A stretch of DNA of 64,000 nucleotides from Candidatus Limnocylindrales bacterium (GTDB lineage: Bacteria; Desulfobacterota; Binatia; UBA1149; CAITLU01), in the NCBI GenBank assembly GCA_035571835.1, contig DATNBU010000028.1, forward strand, positions 62,001 through 126,000, given 5' to 3'. Shown here in pieces: positions 16,647-27,957 of this stretch. Made by a program: the position numbers and the translations under genes. Position 1 is the stretch's first letter; each line of letters opens with the position of its first letter. The notes below the pieces were generated by a model, which worked only from the letters and a program-made list of their open reading frames with translations, made no database searches and had not been told where the DNA came from.

Positions 16647-17854
16647 TCAGCTGGTGTACGCCGAGTTGAAGACGACGTATTCGGTCGTCAGATCGCTCGT
16701 GATCACCGTCGCGGCTCCCGGCCCGTCGCCGAGCTTGATCGCGATCTCATACGCATCGGCTTTCATCGCGCGCCGCGCGGCCACGACGGCGTCCTCGGAG
16801 ATCACGACGCCGGCGTGCACGAGCGCCACGTTTCCGACGCGCACCTCGAGTGCACCGAGATCGAACGTCGCGTCGGTATTGCCGAGCGCCATGACGAGCC
16901 GTCCCCAGTTCGGATCGGCTCCGGTAATCGCACAGCGCACCAGCGGGGAGTTGATGATGCGGCGCGCGGCGCGGTCGGCTTCGTCGTCGCTCGCGGCGCC
17001 GGTGATCGTAAGGTCGACCATCTTGGTCGCGCCTTCGCCGTCGCGCACGACCATGCGGGCCGTCTCGTCGAGCACGGCGGCTACCGCAGCAGCTACGGCG
17101 GCATAACCCGGTGAATCCGGACCGTCGATCGGCACTCCGGCGACCTCGCCGGAAGCCATCAGAAGGCACGTGTCGTTGGTGCTGGTGTCGCCGTCGACGC
17201 TGATGCGGTTGAAGCTCTTTGCGACGCCGTCTTTCAGCATCGCGCCGGCGCAAGCCGGCGACATCTTTGCGTCGGTCAGCACGAACGCGAGCAGCGTCGC
17301 CATGTGCGGCTCGATCATTCCGGCGCCCTTCGCCATGGCCGTCACGTGGATCTCGACGCCGTCGACGTTCACCTTGCGCTCGGCCCACTTCGGAAACGCA
17401 TCCGACGTCATGATCGCGCGCGCCGCGGCGCCGAAGCCGCGCTTGCTCAGCGAGTCCACGCCGACCGAGATCGCGCGCGCCATCACGCGGTGGTCGAGCG
17501 GAACGCCGATCACTCCGGTCGAACACGGGATCACGAGCGTCGGCGCGATGCCGAGGCGCGAGGCGAGCTCGTCGCAGCTCCAGCGCGCCAGCTTGAGGCC
17601 CTGCTCGCCGGTTGCGCAGTTGGCGTTGCCGGAGTTGATCATCACGGCCTGGAGCTGGCCGTCCTTGATGTGATCGCGCGAGACGACGACCGGCGCGGCA
17701 GCGCAGCGATTCTGCGTGAAGACGGCGGCGGCTGCGCACGGACGATCGGCGACGATGAGCGCAAAGTCGCGCCGGCCCTTCTTCTTGATGCCGCCGTGCA
17801 CGCCGCAGAAACGAAAGCCGCGCACGGCGACCGGCGACGCGGCAGGCTCGATTT

Positions 17855-17876
<22 letters not shown>
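16647..17876 (-). CDS. argJ: bifunctional ornithine acetyltransferase / N-acetylglutamate synthase
   Basis: The 409-residue ArgJ recycles the acetyl group between N-acetylornithine and glutamate in arginine synthesis. It is made as a precursor that cleaves itself before the nucleophilic Thr in the motif [11 protein letters not shown] (family GMIxPxMATML), leaving alpha and beta chains. The conserved FTxNxxxAAPV start ([15 protein letters not shown]), [10 protein letters not shown], the CSTGVIG oxyanion region, TNDT and the C-terminal GxDPNWGRL (GADPNWGR) are all present. The ATG at 17876 lies within the last codons of secA (22-base overlap), so translation is probably coupled to secA. The protein ends in AYTS; the family usually ends in N-x-x-Y-x-T. 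Confidence 0.95.
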
Positions 17877-20665
<2,789 letters not shown>

Positions 20666-20772
20666 GTTCGACTGGGCGCTGCCTTTCCAGGCGGCGCAGC
20701 GGGCGCCACCTTCGCTAAGTCCTTATCTCTCTGAGGCAAGCCGGCCGGCCGGTTTGTCTGCTGGCCACCCTT

Positions 20773-21642
20773 TCAGGAGTAGATGAGGACAACCACGGTC
20801 GCGGCCCACAGCGCCACCGCGCCGAGCAGCGGCATATCGCCGAGGAGTGCTTCCGTCGGGTTCCCGCCCTGGTCGCGGCCGTATATGAGGAAGAGGTATC
20901 GAAAAACACCGCAGACCACAAAAGGCACGGTGAGATAGAGCCGGCTGGTGCCGAGACGCTGGGCGACCTCGGTGCTGAGCGTGTATTGCGTATAGATCAT
21001 GACCACCAGCAGCGCCGACAGCACCAGCAGCGCATCGAGGGGAACCCGCAGGTAAAGCTCAGGCGCCGGCCGGTCGGCCGACGCATTCGCACCCCGCGGG
21101 TCGAGCTCCGCGCGCCGGTTGGCGAGCGCGAGGAACATCGCCAGCAGAAAAGTCGCAAGGAAGAGCCAGGCCGACATGTGCGCGCCGGCCGTCACTACAC
21201 CGGCGGCGGTCCGCAGCACGAATCCGCCCGCAATCGTCACTACGTCGATGACCGGAATGTGCTTGAGCTTCAGGGTGTAGGCCGCCTCGAGCGCGAGAAA
21301 CGCCGACACGCACATCACCATCGGAAGTCCGATCGCGCCGGCCCCGGCAAGCGCCGCCGATGCCAGCCCGACCGCGAGCGCCGTCGCGCTCGACGACGAG
21401 ATCCGGCCGGCGGGAATCGGCCGCGAGCGTATGCGGACGTGATGACCGTCACCGCTCGTCTCGAACAGGTCGTTCCACACGCAAGCCGAGCTCGACGCCA
21501 GGCAGAACACGATGAAGCCGGCAAGGGTGCGGGCGACGGCGGCGCTGTCGCCGAGATGCAGCGAGAACACCAGCGCGATCAGCACGAACCCGTTCTTGAT
21601 CCATTGCGTCGGCCGGAGCGCCGCCCACAGGTCTGCGGCCAC
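20773..21642 (-). CDS. UbiA-superfamily prenyltransferase (decaprenyl-phosphate phosphoribosyltransferase-like)
   Basis: The 289-residue membrane protein has about eight hydrophobic helices and the N-terminal LRPTQWIKNGFVLIALVFS typical of the DPPR-synthase branch, which puts ribose-5-phosphate on polyprenyl phosphate for arabinose-type precursors. The first aspartate motif reads NDLFETSGDGHH and RSRPIPAGRIS, so the usual NDxxD is NDxxE. The second motif KLKHIPVIDVVTIAGGFVLR is intact. GTG at 21642 shares one base with the engB stop codon (TAGTG), indicating coupling to engB. An upstream in-frame start inside engB is rejected. The exact phosphoribosyl or prenyl substrate is inferred from resemblance only. 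Confidence 0.8.
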   Translation of the reverse strand: MAADLWAALRPTQWIKNGFVLIALVFSLHLGDSAAVARTLAGFIVFCLASSSACVWNDLFETSGDGHHVRIRSRPIPAGRISSSSATALAVGLASAALAGAGAIGLPMVMCVSAFLALEAAYTLKLKHIPVIDVVTIAGGFVLRTAAGVVTAGAHMSAWLFLATFLLAMFLALANRRAELDPRGANASADRPAPELYLRVPLDALLVLSALLVVMIYTQYTLSTEVAQRLGTSRLYLTVPFVVCGVFRYLFLIYGRDQGGNPTEALLGDMPLLGAVALWAATVVVLIYS

Positions 21643-22271
21643 TATTCGTCGAGCTCCGGCTCGTTCTCCGCGGTCGCCGAGATCTCTTCCGGCTCGGTCT
21701 CGATGGCCGCCTTGATCCAGCGCCACAGCGCATCGATGCCAGTGCCGCTCTCCGACGACGTCGCCATGACGACCGCCGGCGCGACCGCCGCGCGGATCCC
21801 GGCGAGCTGCCGGGCGAGCGCCGATCTTTTGAGCTTGTCGGCCTTGGTCGCGACGAACGCGTACGGAAGCCCGACCGAATCGAGATATGCGGCCAGCTCG
21901 TATTCTTCGTCTTCGGGTCCGCGGCGAACGTCGACAAGAATCAGCACGCCCGCCAGCTCCTGGCGCGTGGAAAGGAAACGCTCGATCAGTTTCTTCCAGG
22001 CGGCGCGCTCGGTCTGCGAGCGGCTCGCGTAGCCGTACCCCGGCAGGTCGACGAGCGTGAACGCATCATTGATATCGAAGAACATGAGGCCGCGCGTGCA
22101 GCCTGGCGTGCGGCTGGTGCGCGCCAGCCCGCGCCGCCCGGTCATCGTGTTGAGCAGCGACGACTTGCCGACGTTCGAGCGACCGGCCACCGCGACTTCC
22201 GGATGAACGGCCGCAGGCATGGACGCAATCGTCGTCGCGGCGGCGCGGAACTCGGCTCGTAGAACTTTCAT
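21642..22271 (-). CDS. engB: ribosome biogenesis GTPase YsxC/YihA (EngB)
   Basis: A 209-residue essential-type GTPase that helps assemble the large ribosomal subunit. The N-terminus (MKVLRAEFRAAATTIASMP) aligns with the family, so the ATG at 22271 is well supported. G1 is GRSNVGKSS, G2 the TSRTPGCT loop, G3 DLPGYGYA, G4 TKADKL and G5 ATSSESGTG. It ends in an acidic tail (EISATAENEPELDE). A strong hairpin and T-tract end only five bases before the ATG, leaving no normal ribosome-binding site. The gene is coupled to the downstream ubiA-like gene. Confidence 0.95.
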   Translation of the reverse strand: MKVLRAEFRAAATTIASMPAAVHPEVAVAGRSNVGKSSLLNTMTGRRGLARTSRTPGCTRGLMFFDINDAFTLVDLPGYGYASRSQTERAAWKKLIERFLSTRQELAGVLILVDVRRGPEDEEYELAAYLDSVGLPYAFVATKADKLKRSALARQLAGIRAAVAPAVVMATSSESGTGIDALWRWIKAAIETEPEEISATAENEPELDE

Positions 22272-22275
22272 GCAG

Positions 22276-22314
22276 AAAAAACGCGAGGCCGTCCCCGGTG
22301 GGAGACGGCCTCGC
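22276..22314 (-). terminator. intrinsic terminator immediately before the engB start codon
   Basis: On the minus strand an 11-bp stem (GCGAGGCCGTC / GACGGCCTCGC, loop of about ten bases) is followed by G and six T residues at 22282-22276, then CTGC, then the engB ATG. It should end transcripts of the lipoprotein gene at 22339-22938 and overlaps the place where the engB Shine-Dalgarno sequence would be. Confidence 0.9.
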
Positions 22315-22338
22315 AAGGTGTCCGTCGGACGAAGGGAA

Positions 22339-22938
22339 TCAGCTCGTCTGCTTCTTGATCGCCCGGACCTGGTTGACGAAGCTTTCCTTGATGGCGCTGC
22401 GCTGCACGTCCTCGGAGATCGGAAGCGCAATCTTGTCGGTCTGCTTGGCGTCGTACGTGTACAGCGACTTGGTTCCGTCAGGCGAGCCGGTCAGCGTGTA
22501 GGTGCCCTCGATGTCGGCAATCGTCGACGTCAGGGTCTTGATCTTGAGCGTCTTGGCGGCGTCGTCGAAGTCCATCGCCACCGTGAGCTGCTGGAGGTTG
22601 TCGAGCGCCATCACGTGCAGCTCGAGCTCCTTGTGGTTGCCTTCGTCCTTGAGGATATCGCTCTTCTTGTACTGCTCGCTGTTCTTGGAGAGCAGCTCGG
22701 GGTGCTTCATGGCGGCCCAGACCTTGTCGGGCGGCGCATCGATGCGCGATTCCATGTGGATCGTGAAGACTTTGCCGTCCTTCTTGATGTCGGCGGCGGC
22801 GATCTCCTCGATCGGGCCTTCCCACTTTACGGCGGCATTCTTGGCGCGGAAGTATCCGGAGATCGCGTCGCAGCCGGAGAATGTCGCTACCGAGACGAGT
22901 GCGGCGGCAATGACGAACAGACGTGCATGGTGCTTCAT
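22339..22938 (-). CDS. SRPBCC-like lipoprotein
   Basis: A 199-residue predicted lipoprotein whose leader ends in the lipobox TFSGC (Cys23). The mature part has the sequence pattern of the SRPBCC/START helix-grip fold. A first strand with IHMESRIDAPPDKVWAAMKHPE is the usual opening of polyketide-cyclase-like domains, followed by ELELHVMALDN, QQLTVAMDF and a C-terminal helix (VQRSAIKESFVNQVRAI). Such domains bind hydrophobic ligands. A ligand is not predictable. The gene is transcribed toward engB but separated from it by the terminator. Confidence 0.8.
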   Translation of the reverse strand: MKHHARLFVIAAALVSVATFSGCDAISGYFRAKNAAVKWEGPIEEIAAADIKKDGKVFTIHMESRIDAPPDKVWAAMKHPELLSKNSEQYKKSDILKDEGNHKELELHVMALDNLQQLTVAMDFDDAAKTLKIKTLTSTIADIEGTYTLTGSPDGTKSLYTYDAKQTDKIALPISEDVQRSAIKESFVNQVRAIKKQTS

Positions 22939-23138
22939 GGGCGGTCCTCAAAGACGGCGCAGCGGGCGCCGGGTTTGCTTCAGAGATTTAACGGCCCTGC
23001 TGCGGTCGCGGCAGGCGCCATCGGCGCGAAGCTAGACCGATTGCGACCGCCAGACAAACCGGCAGGCGCCCGTCCGACTGGCCGGGCGTCGGCTTCGGGC
23101 GATCGAAAGCGTGGGTGGTTCGGCCGCTGCGGCCGGTA

Positions 23139-23540
23139 TCAGAACGAGGCGCTGGAGCCGGTATCACCGAGACGGCCGTCCTTGTCCTCGCTTGCCGGGC
23201 GGCCTCGAACGCCGTTGAAATGTACCCGCTCGCGGCCGGTCATCATGTCGGTCGTCAGCACGTAGTCGCCGCCGAGCGACGGCACCCAGACTCCGTCGGC
23301 TACGTCGCGGTTGGCTCCCGAGAGCACATACGCAAATCCGCCCGTCACGCCGCCGAGAATTCCGTACGTGACCTTGACCGGCATGTAGACCACGTTGGCC
23401 AGCACGGCCACCATTCCGATGCCGAAGTCCGAGCCGGCTTCCTTGGTCTGCGCTGCATGGGCATCCGTCGCCGGAGCCACCCACGCGAGAACCGCAGCCA
23501 GCACGGCCACGGCAAATCGATTCGTTCTGTTGTGTTTCAT
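23139..23540 (-). CDS. small secreted or inner-membrane hypothetical protein
   Basis: A 133-residue protein not assigned to a characterised family. A signal peptide (MKHNRTNRFAVAVLAAVLAW, cleavage after DAHA) is followed by a glycine-rich hydrophobic stretch (VYMPVKVTYGILGGVTGGFAYVLSG) and a polar C-terminus with GGDYVLT and GRERVHFNG. Proteins of this layout accompany envelope gene sets in related bacteria without known function. GGAGG six bases before the ATG at 23540 decides the start; longer in-frame starts run into the repeat region. Confidence 0.65.
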   Translation of the reverse strand: MKHNRTNRFAVAVLAAVLAWVAPATDAHAAQTKEAGSDFGIGMVAVLANVVYMPVKVTYGILGGVTGGFAYVLSGANRDVADGVWVPSLGGDYVLTTDMMTGRERVHFNGVRGRPASEDKDGRLGDTGSSASF

Positions 23541-23705
23541 CGCTGCCTCCACACCACTTCCTCTTTCCTCGTCGCTGCCACTGCCCGGCACGGGTGCCGC
23601 GGGGGCTGGGACCGGCTCTGCGCTCGCCGGCCGTTGGCTGGACCGCCCCAGACTGCCATTCCGTCGCTTCGCAGCAAGGGCCTGTACAGGAATGAACAGG
23701 ACCGG

Positions 23706-23872
23706 GACGAGAGCTCGTCGGCTCGCCATCTGATGAATGAGAGTCTATCAGCTTTTTATCGGAACGAGAGCTTGTCAGCTCTCCATTTGAACGAGAGCTT
23801 CTCAGCTCTCTATCTGAACGAGAGCTTCTCAGCTCTCTATGTGTCAACGAGAGCCTGTCAGCTCTCTACGCG
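23706..23872 (-). repeat. array of six ~27-bp hairpin repeats at the 3' end of the cinA-like gene
   Basis: Units of the form AACGAGAGCTTCTCAGCTC plus TCTATCTG start at about 23706, 23736, 23763, 23790, 23817 and 23846. The middle four are 27-29 bases and the outermost are degenerate. Each unit contains the dyad GAGAGCT-NNTC-AGCTCTC. The unit nearest the gene contains the cinA-like stop codon, so the array appears to have grown from the gene 3' end. No spacers, so it is not CRISPR. The remaining part of the 23541-23857 gap shows nothing recognised. Confidence 0.85.
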
Positions 23873-24595
23873 AAACACGCAGCCGGCGGGGAGGCGTTCT
23901 ACGAGGTCGGCCAGTGCGCGCTCGAGATAGGACTCGTCCTTGGACTCGAGCGTCAGCCGGACACGGTAGTTCGGGTCGGAAAGCTTCGGATACGAGCCGA
24001 GCAGCAGGTCGGGAAACGCCGTCAGCGTGGCGTTGAGAAACTCGGCGATTCGCGTCTCGTTGTCGCGAACGAGAACCTGCCGGAGAAAATACGGCCTTAC
24101 CACGAAGCGATCGCGCAACGAGAGGATCTTGGCCTGAAAAAGCTCCGGGATCCCGGGAAGAATGTACACGTTGCGGACGAGCACCGTCGGAAACGCGAGC
24201 TTGTCGTCGACGATCAGCTCGGCGCCGTCGGGAATCTGCGCCATCTTCAGATGCGCCGCGTTGACGCGGCTGCCGACGAAGTTCTCGATCGCACGCCGCA
24301 GCTCGATGTGCTCGACCAGGCGCAGGCCGAACGCGGCCGCCACTCCGTCCATCGTGATGTCGTCGTGAGTCGGCCCCACTCCGCCCGACGTGAACACGAC
24401 GTCGTAGCGCTCGGAAAGGTCGAAGACGTCGGTCGCGATCTTCTCGACGTCGTCCGGTACGACCACGACGCGTTCGAGCGATACGCCGAGGCTCCTCAGC
24501 TCGCGCGCGAGGAACGGCGTATTGATGTCGGTGACCTTGCCCGAGAGGATTTCGTTGCCGATGACGGCAAAAGCGGCGGTCAGATGGTCGCGCAC
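23858..24595 (-). CDS. CinA N-terminal-type molybdopterin-binding domain protein
   Basis: The 245-residue protein consists of the MoaB/MogA-like domain of CinA (COG1058): FAVIGNEILSGKVTDINTPFLARELRSLG, VFTSGGVGPTHDDITMDGVAAAFG, and the later VYILPGIPELFQAKI. In full-length CinA this domain is an ADP-ribose/NAD pyrophosphatase and is followed by a nicotinamide-nucleotide amidase; that second domain is absent here. Standalone versions are common. It lies 25 bases downstream of the sigma-factor gene and is probably co-transcribed with it. Its last codons are part of the repeat array. Confidence 0.88.
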   Translation of the reverse strand: MRDHLTAAFAVIGNEILSGKVTDINTPFLARELRSLGVSLERVVVVPDDVEKIATDVFDLSERYDVVFTSGGVGPTHDDITMDGVAAAFGLRLVEHIELRRAIENFVGSRVNAAHLKMAQIPDGAELIVDDKLAFPTVLVRNVYILPGIPELFQAKILSLRDRFVVRPYFLRQVLVRDNETRIAEFLNATLTAFPDLLLGSYPKLSDPNYRVRLTLESKDESYLERALADLVERLPAGCVFRVES

Positions 24596-24620
24596 TCGGA
24601 CGAGCCTACCACGCCGGCCA

Positions 24621-25820
24621 TCAGCGCACCATTTCCTCGTCGAGGTCTCGCACCTCGGCGACGAGGTACTCGCGGAGCTTTTTCTTGACGGCGGCCTCCA
24701 TCTGTCGCACGCGCTCGCGGCTCACCCCGTAGCGATCGCCGAGCTCCTGCAGGGTCAGCGGATCCTCGGCCACGAGCCGCTCGCGATAGATTTCGGCCTC
24801 GCGGCCTTTCAGGCGCGAACCGAACTCCTCGATCTTCTCCTTCATCAGAGCGTAGAACTCGCCATCGGATACGTCCTGCTCGGCGCTGTGGCCGGGCGCA
24901 GGCAGCAGATCGAGCATCGTGCCGGTGCCGCCGTCGTGACCGAGCGGGGTTTCGACCGAGACTTCCGACGAGCTCGCCAGCCGCTGGTCCATCTCGATGA
25001 CTTCTTTTTCCTTGACGCCGAGCACATCGGCGATCTGCTTGGCCGACGGCGTGAATCCGAGCGACTCGAGGCGCGCCTTTTCCTTCTTCAGGTTGAAGAA
25101 CAGGCGGCGCTGCGCCTGCGTGGTGCCGACCTTGACGAGCCGGAAGTTGTTCATCACGTAGCGGATGACGTACGCGCGGATCCACCACACGGCATACGAC
25201 GGAAAGCGCACGCCGCGGTACGGATCGAACTGCTTGACGGCTTCGAGAAGCCCGACGTTGCCTTCCTGGATGAGGTCGAGAAGGTTGTGGAACGCCCGCT
25301 GGTATTCGCGTGCGACGATCACGACGAGCCTCAGGTTGGCCGTCACCAGCTTGACGGCCGCATCGGCGTCGTGGTGATGGAAGTAGCGTAGCGCGATCTC
25401 GTGTTCTTCTTCGCGCGAAAGCACCGGATACGTGCGGATCTCGGAAAGGTAGCGTGCGAGCGAATCCGTCGGCGCGATCGCCGGCTGGTCCTTGCCGGCC
25501 GGAACCGGCAGCGCGCCGTCATCGGCGGAAATTTCGATCTCGTCGATGTCGGGCGTGTCCGCGTCGCCGAATTCGGCATCGATGAGCTCGGATTCGAGGA
25601 CTTCCGGCTCGGCTTCGAGCGCTTCGCCGGCGTCTGCGGTTTCGCGAGCCTCGTCGGTCTCGTCAGGCTTGTTGTCGACTTGCGAAGCTGCGGAAGACTT
25701 TCGGCGGCGGTCGGCGCTTTTGACGGAAGCCGGGGCCTTGCCTGCAGACGGTGTTGCCGCTGCGGCCGGCGTTTCCTTTGCGGAGGAAGCTTTGGAAGAG
25801 GCGGGTTTGCGAGCGGCCAT
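24621..25820 (-). CDS. rpoH: RNA polymerase sigma-32-type factor with long acidic N-terminus
   Basis: A 399-residue group 3 sigma-70-family factor. Residues 1-120 are low-complexity, Ala/Lys-rich then strongly acidic, and have no counterpart in E. coli RpoH (284 residues). The sigma core follows: region 1.2 at LARYLSEIRTYPVL, region 2 with NLLDLIQEGNVGLLEAV and FPSYAVWWIRAYVIRYV, the RpoH-box-like QRRLFFNLK at 238-246, and region 4 with LTLQELGDRYGVSRERVRQMEAA. It should direct polymerase to heat-shock or stationary-phase promoters. The operon is rpoZ-rpoH-cinA-like, with gaps of 64 and 25 bases. The symbol reflects family membership; regulon not tested. Confidence 0.88.
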   Translation of the reverse strand: MAARKPASSKASSAKETPAAAATPSAGKAPASVKSADRRRKSSAASQVDNKPDETDEARETADAGEALEAEPEVLESELIDAEFGDADTPDIDEIEISADDGALPVPAGKDQPAIAPTDSLARYLSEIRTYPVLSREEEHEIALRYFHHHDADAAVKLVTANLRLVVIVAREYQRAFHNLLDLIQEGNVGLLEAVKQFDPYRGVRFPSYAVWWIRAYVIRYVMNNFRLVKVGTTQAQRRLFFNLKKEKARLESLGFTPSAKQIADVLGVKEKEVIEMDQRLASSSEVSVETPLGHDGGTGTMLDLLPAPGHSAEQDVSDGEFYALMKEKIEEFGSRLKGREAEIYRERLVAEDPLTLQELGDRYGVSRERVRQMEAAVKKKLREYLVAEVRDLDEEMVR

Positions 25821-25884
25821 GCGACGTACGAGCGGCCTCAGGCGATGCCCGGACCGGTTTCGCTTGCGCGGCCGGCCAGCCGGG

Positions 25885-26085
25885 CTAGGCCTTGGTCGGA
25901 TCCGATACCGGCGAGACGACGCCGGCGGCAATCTCACGAAGCGACGTGACGACTTCCTTGTTTTCCGTCTCGACGAGCGGCCTGGAGCCGCGCAGCAGCT
26001 GCTTGGCGCGGCGCACGGCCACGGTGGCAAGCAGGAAACGGTTTTCCACTCTCTCGAGACAGTCTTCGACGGTTACTCTTGCCAT
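25885..26085 (-). CDS. rpoZ: RNA polymerase omega subunit
   Basis: The 66-residue omega subunit stabilises the beta-prime subunit. The family core is intact: [31 protein letters not shown] and [14 protein letters not shown]. Size is normal for a deltaproteobacterial omega. It is first in the rpoZ-rpoH-cinA-like run, an arrangement that puts two polymerase components together. Confidence 0.93.
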   Translation of the reverse strand: MARVTVEDCLERVENRFLLATVAVRRAKQLLRGSRPLVETENKEVVTSLREIAAGVVSPVSDPTKA

Positions 26086-26170
26086 TGCACTTCCTTAAGG
26101 GATTTCGCGCGATTATCGTCGGGCCGCCGCCGAAGTCAACGTGCCCTTGCAGCACCCCGGGAGGTCCGTC

Positions 26171-26845
26171 GTGACGTCCACCGAGCAGATCGTCCTGTGG
26201 ATTCTCGCATTTGCCGCAACCCATATGGGAATGGCCTCACTTCGCGTGCGGCCGCGCCTCGTGGCCGCGCTCGGAGAAGGAGCGTATCTCGGCATTTACA
26301 CCGTGGTTTCGTTCGCGACGTTCGTGCCGCTGGTGATGGCTTACCTGCGGGGGATCCACGGCGGTGCGATGCTGTGGAACCTGCGCAGCGTGCCGGTCGT
26401 TCATGCCGTTGCGCTCGGCGTTGCGTGGCTCTCGTTCACGCTCGCGCTCGCCGCGCTCGTGCAGCCGAGCCCCGCAAGCATCGGGCCGCGCACCACGACG
26501 CGCGCGCGAGGCCTGACGCGCATCACGCGCCATCCGCTGTTCATGAACATCGGGATCTGGGGACTCGCCCACTGCGTGGTCAACGGGTTCGTCAACGACG
26601 TGCTGTTCTTCGGCGGCATCTTTCTCGTCGGGCTTTTCGGATGCATGCACCAGGATGCGCGCAAGCGTGTCACCGAAAAGGGCGTGCTCGATGAGTTCTA
26701 CGCCGAGACCTCGCTGGTGCCGTTTGCCGCAATCGCAACCGGACGCGGAAAGCTGGTGCCGGGCGAGCTGCCGTGGATCGGGATCGCCGTCGGCGGAGTC
26801 GCGTCGCTCGCGCTGTATCATTTCCACGACGCGATGTTTCACTGA
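26171..26845 (+). CDS. NnrU family membrane protein
   Basis: A 224-residue protein with about six membrane helices. The NnrU signature is visible: THMGMASLRVRP near the N-terminus, GLTRITRHPLFMNIGIWGLAH in the middle, and a conserved HQDARK segment after helix 5. NnrU was named from denitrification clusters and is related to isoprenylcysteine methyltransferase-like proteins; its biochemical role is not settled, and no denitrification gene lies nearby. GTG at 26171 is chosen because GGGAGG lies seven bases upstream; a GTG at 26141 is less likely. Divergent from rpoZ. Confidence 0.85.
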   Translation: MTSTEQIVLWILAFAATHMGMASLRVRPRLVAALGEGAYLGIYTVVSFATFVPLVMAYLRGIHGGAMLWNLRSVPVVHAVALGVAWLSFTLALAALVQPSPASIGPRTTTRARGLTRITRHPLFMNIGIWGLAHCVVNGFVNDVLFFGGIFLVGLFGCMHQDARKRVTEKGVLDEFYAETSLVPFAAIATGRGKLVPGELPWIGIAVGGVASLALYHFHDAMFH

Positions 26846-26901
26846 GCGGCGTCGCGGCAAACGGTGCCGTCGCGGGTTTCGCACGCGACGCGCGGTCGCC
26901 G

Positions 26902-27957
26902 CTACTGGAACACGATGTCGTCGAACAGGGCCTCGATCGACGGCGGGGAATCGACCGCATAGACCATCGGCCCTACCTGGAGCGTTGCCGCGAGATCCGG
27001 CCGGTTGAACGAGTGAATCATCGTCCACGAATCGCCGGACGTTGCGCGCCAGTACATTTCGATCGTCGCGCCGCTGCGCCGCAGGCGGACCTGGCCGCTC
27101 GCGGTTCCCGATGGTGTCGCAGCCCACGTGCTGACCGAATCGTCGGTCGATTTGTACTCGTAGCACGTGCCCTGAACGTTGCTGCCCGCGCCCATCGCCG
27201 TATGCACCGTATTGACCGGGCCGGCGGCGGGATCGCGCGCGAGAATTCCTGCGAACCGGTATTCGGGCGGTGGAGGATTCGACGTCATCGACGGATCGCG
27301 GACCGTGAGCGTCGCCGTTACGTCGAAGTCGCCGGTCACTTCCTTGTACACGAGCGGGCCTTCTCCGGCCTGGTACCAGACGTTGCCGCCGCCGCTCACG
27401 GTCGGCGTCAGGTGCAGCGCACCACCGGATACGCTGATCGTGACGAGCCCCGGATGAAGAACCGTCCACGACGGGTCGAGACTCGTGCCGTCGAACGTAT
27501 CATCGAGCGATTCCTCCGGCGGACCTCCGAAGACCGCCGGTGTACACAGCTCGACCGCCTTGAAGCCTGCGATCGTGCGCGAACCGAACTGGTCGGTCAC
27601 GACAACGGGCGCGATCTCCGATGCCGGACACTTGAGCCGGTAGCAGAGCCTGCTGTACGCCAGCTCTTCGCCGTCGAGCGTGATCACCGACCCGCCCGTG
27701 ATCGACGTGACCGTTTTTCCTGCGGGCACGCAGAATTCCTTCGCGCGGCCCTTGATGGTGCAGCCTTCGAGCCCGAAGCCCGCCGTGCTCGCGTCGAGGT
27801 CGACCGCGGCACTGTCGAACGTCGTCGCGTCCTTGATCTTGAAGCATTTCAGGTGATCGTCGGTCTGCGCCGCCGCCGACGCCGCAAATGCAATCTGCAT
27901 CGCGGCCGCGACGAGAGCCTGTACGGATGCGAAATGAATGGTGGAAAAGTGATTCAT
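26902..27957 (-). CDS. secreted DHLxC-domain protein with lectin-like C-terminal domain
   Basis: The 351-residue protein has a signal peptide ending near residue 31. Residues ~34-150 form a cysteine-containing module beginning DHLKCFKIKD and containing GCTIKGRAKEFC, LCYRLKCP and DQFGSRTIAG, which is closely mirrored in the protein at 54557-55282. The C-terminal ~180 residues (DDTFDGTSLDPSWTVLHPG, FDVTATLTVRD, AGILARDP, TWAATPSG, QVRLRRSGATIEMYWR) match the concanavalin A-like lectin/glucanase fold (DUF1349-like). A carbohydrate-binding role is plausible for that domain. No catalytic residues were identified. Confidence 0.78.
   Translation of the reverse strand: MNHFSTIHFASVQALVAAAMQIAFAASAAAQTDDHLKCFKIKDATTFDSAAVDLDASTAGFGLEGCTIKGRAKEFCVPAGKTVTSITGGSVITLDGEELAYSRLCYRLKCPASEIAPVVVTDQFGSRTIAGFKAVELCTPAVFGGPPEESLDDTFDGTSLDPSWTVLHPGLVTISVSGGALHLTPTVSGGGNVWYQAGEGPLVYKEVTGDFDVTATLTVRDPSMTSNPPPPEYRFAGILARDPAAGPVNTVHTAMGAGSNVQGTCYEYKSTDDSVSTWAATPSGTASGQVRLRRSGATIEMYWRATSGDSWTMIHSFNRPDLAATLQVGPMVYAVDSPPSIEALFDDIVFQ

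Noticed and set aside
23706..23872. CRISPR array
   Set aside because: Units are contiguous, there are no unique spacers, no leader and no cas genes nearby.
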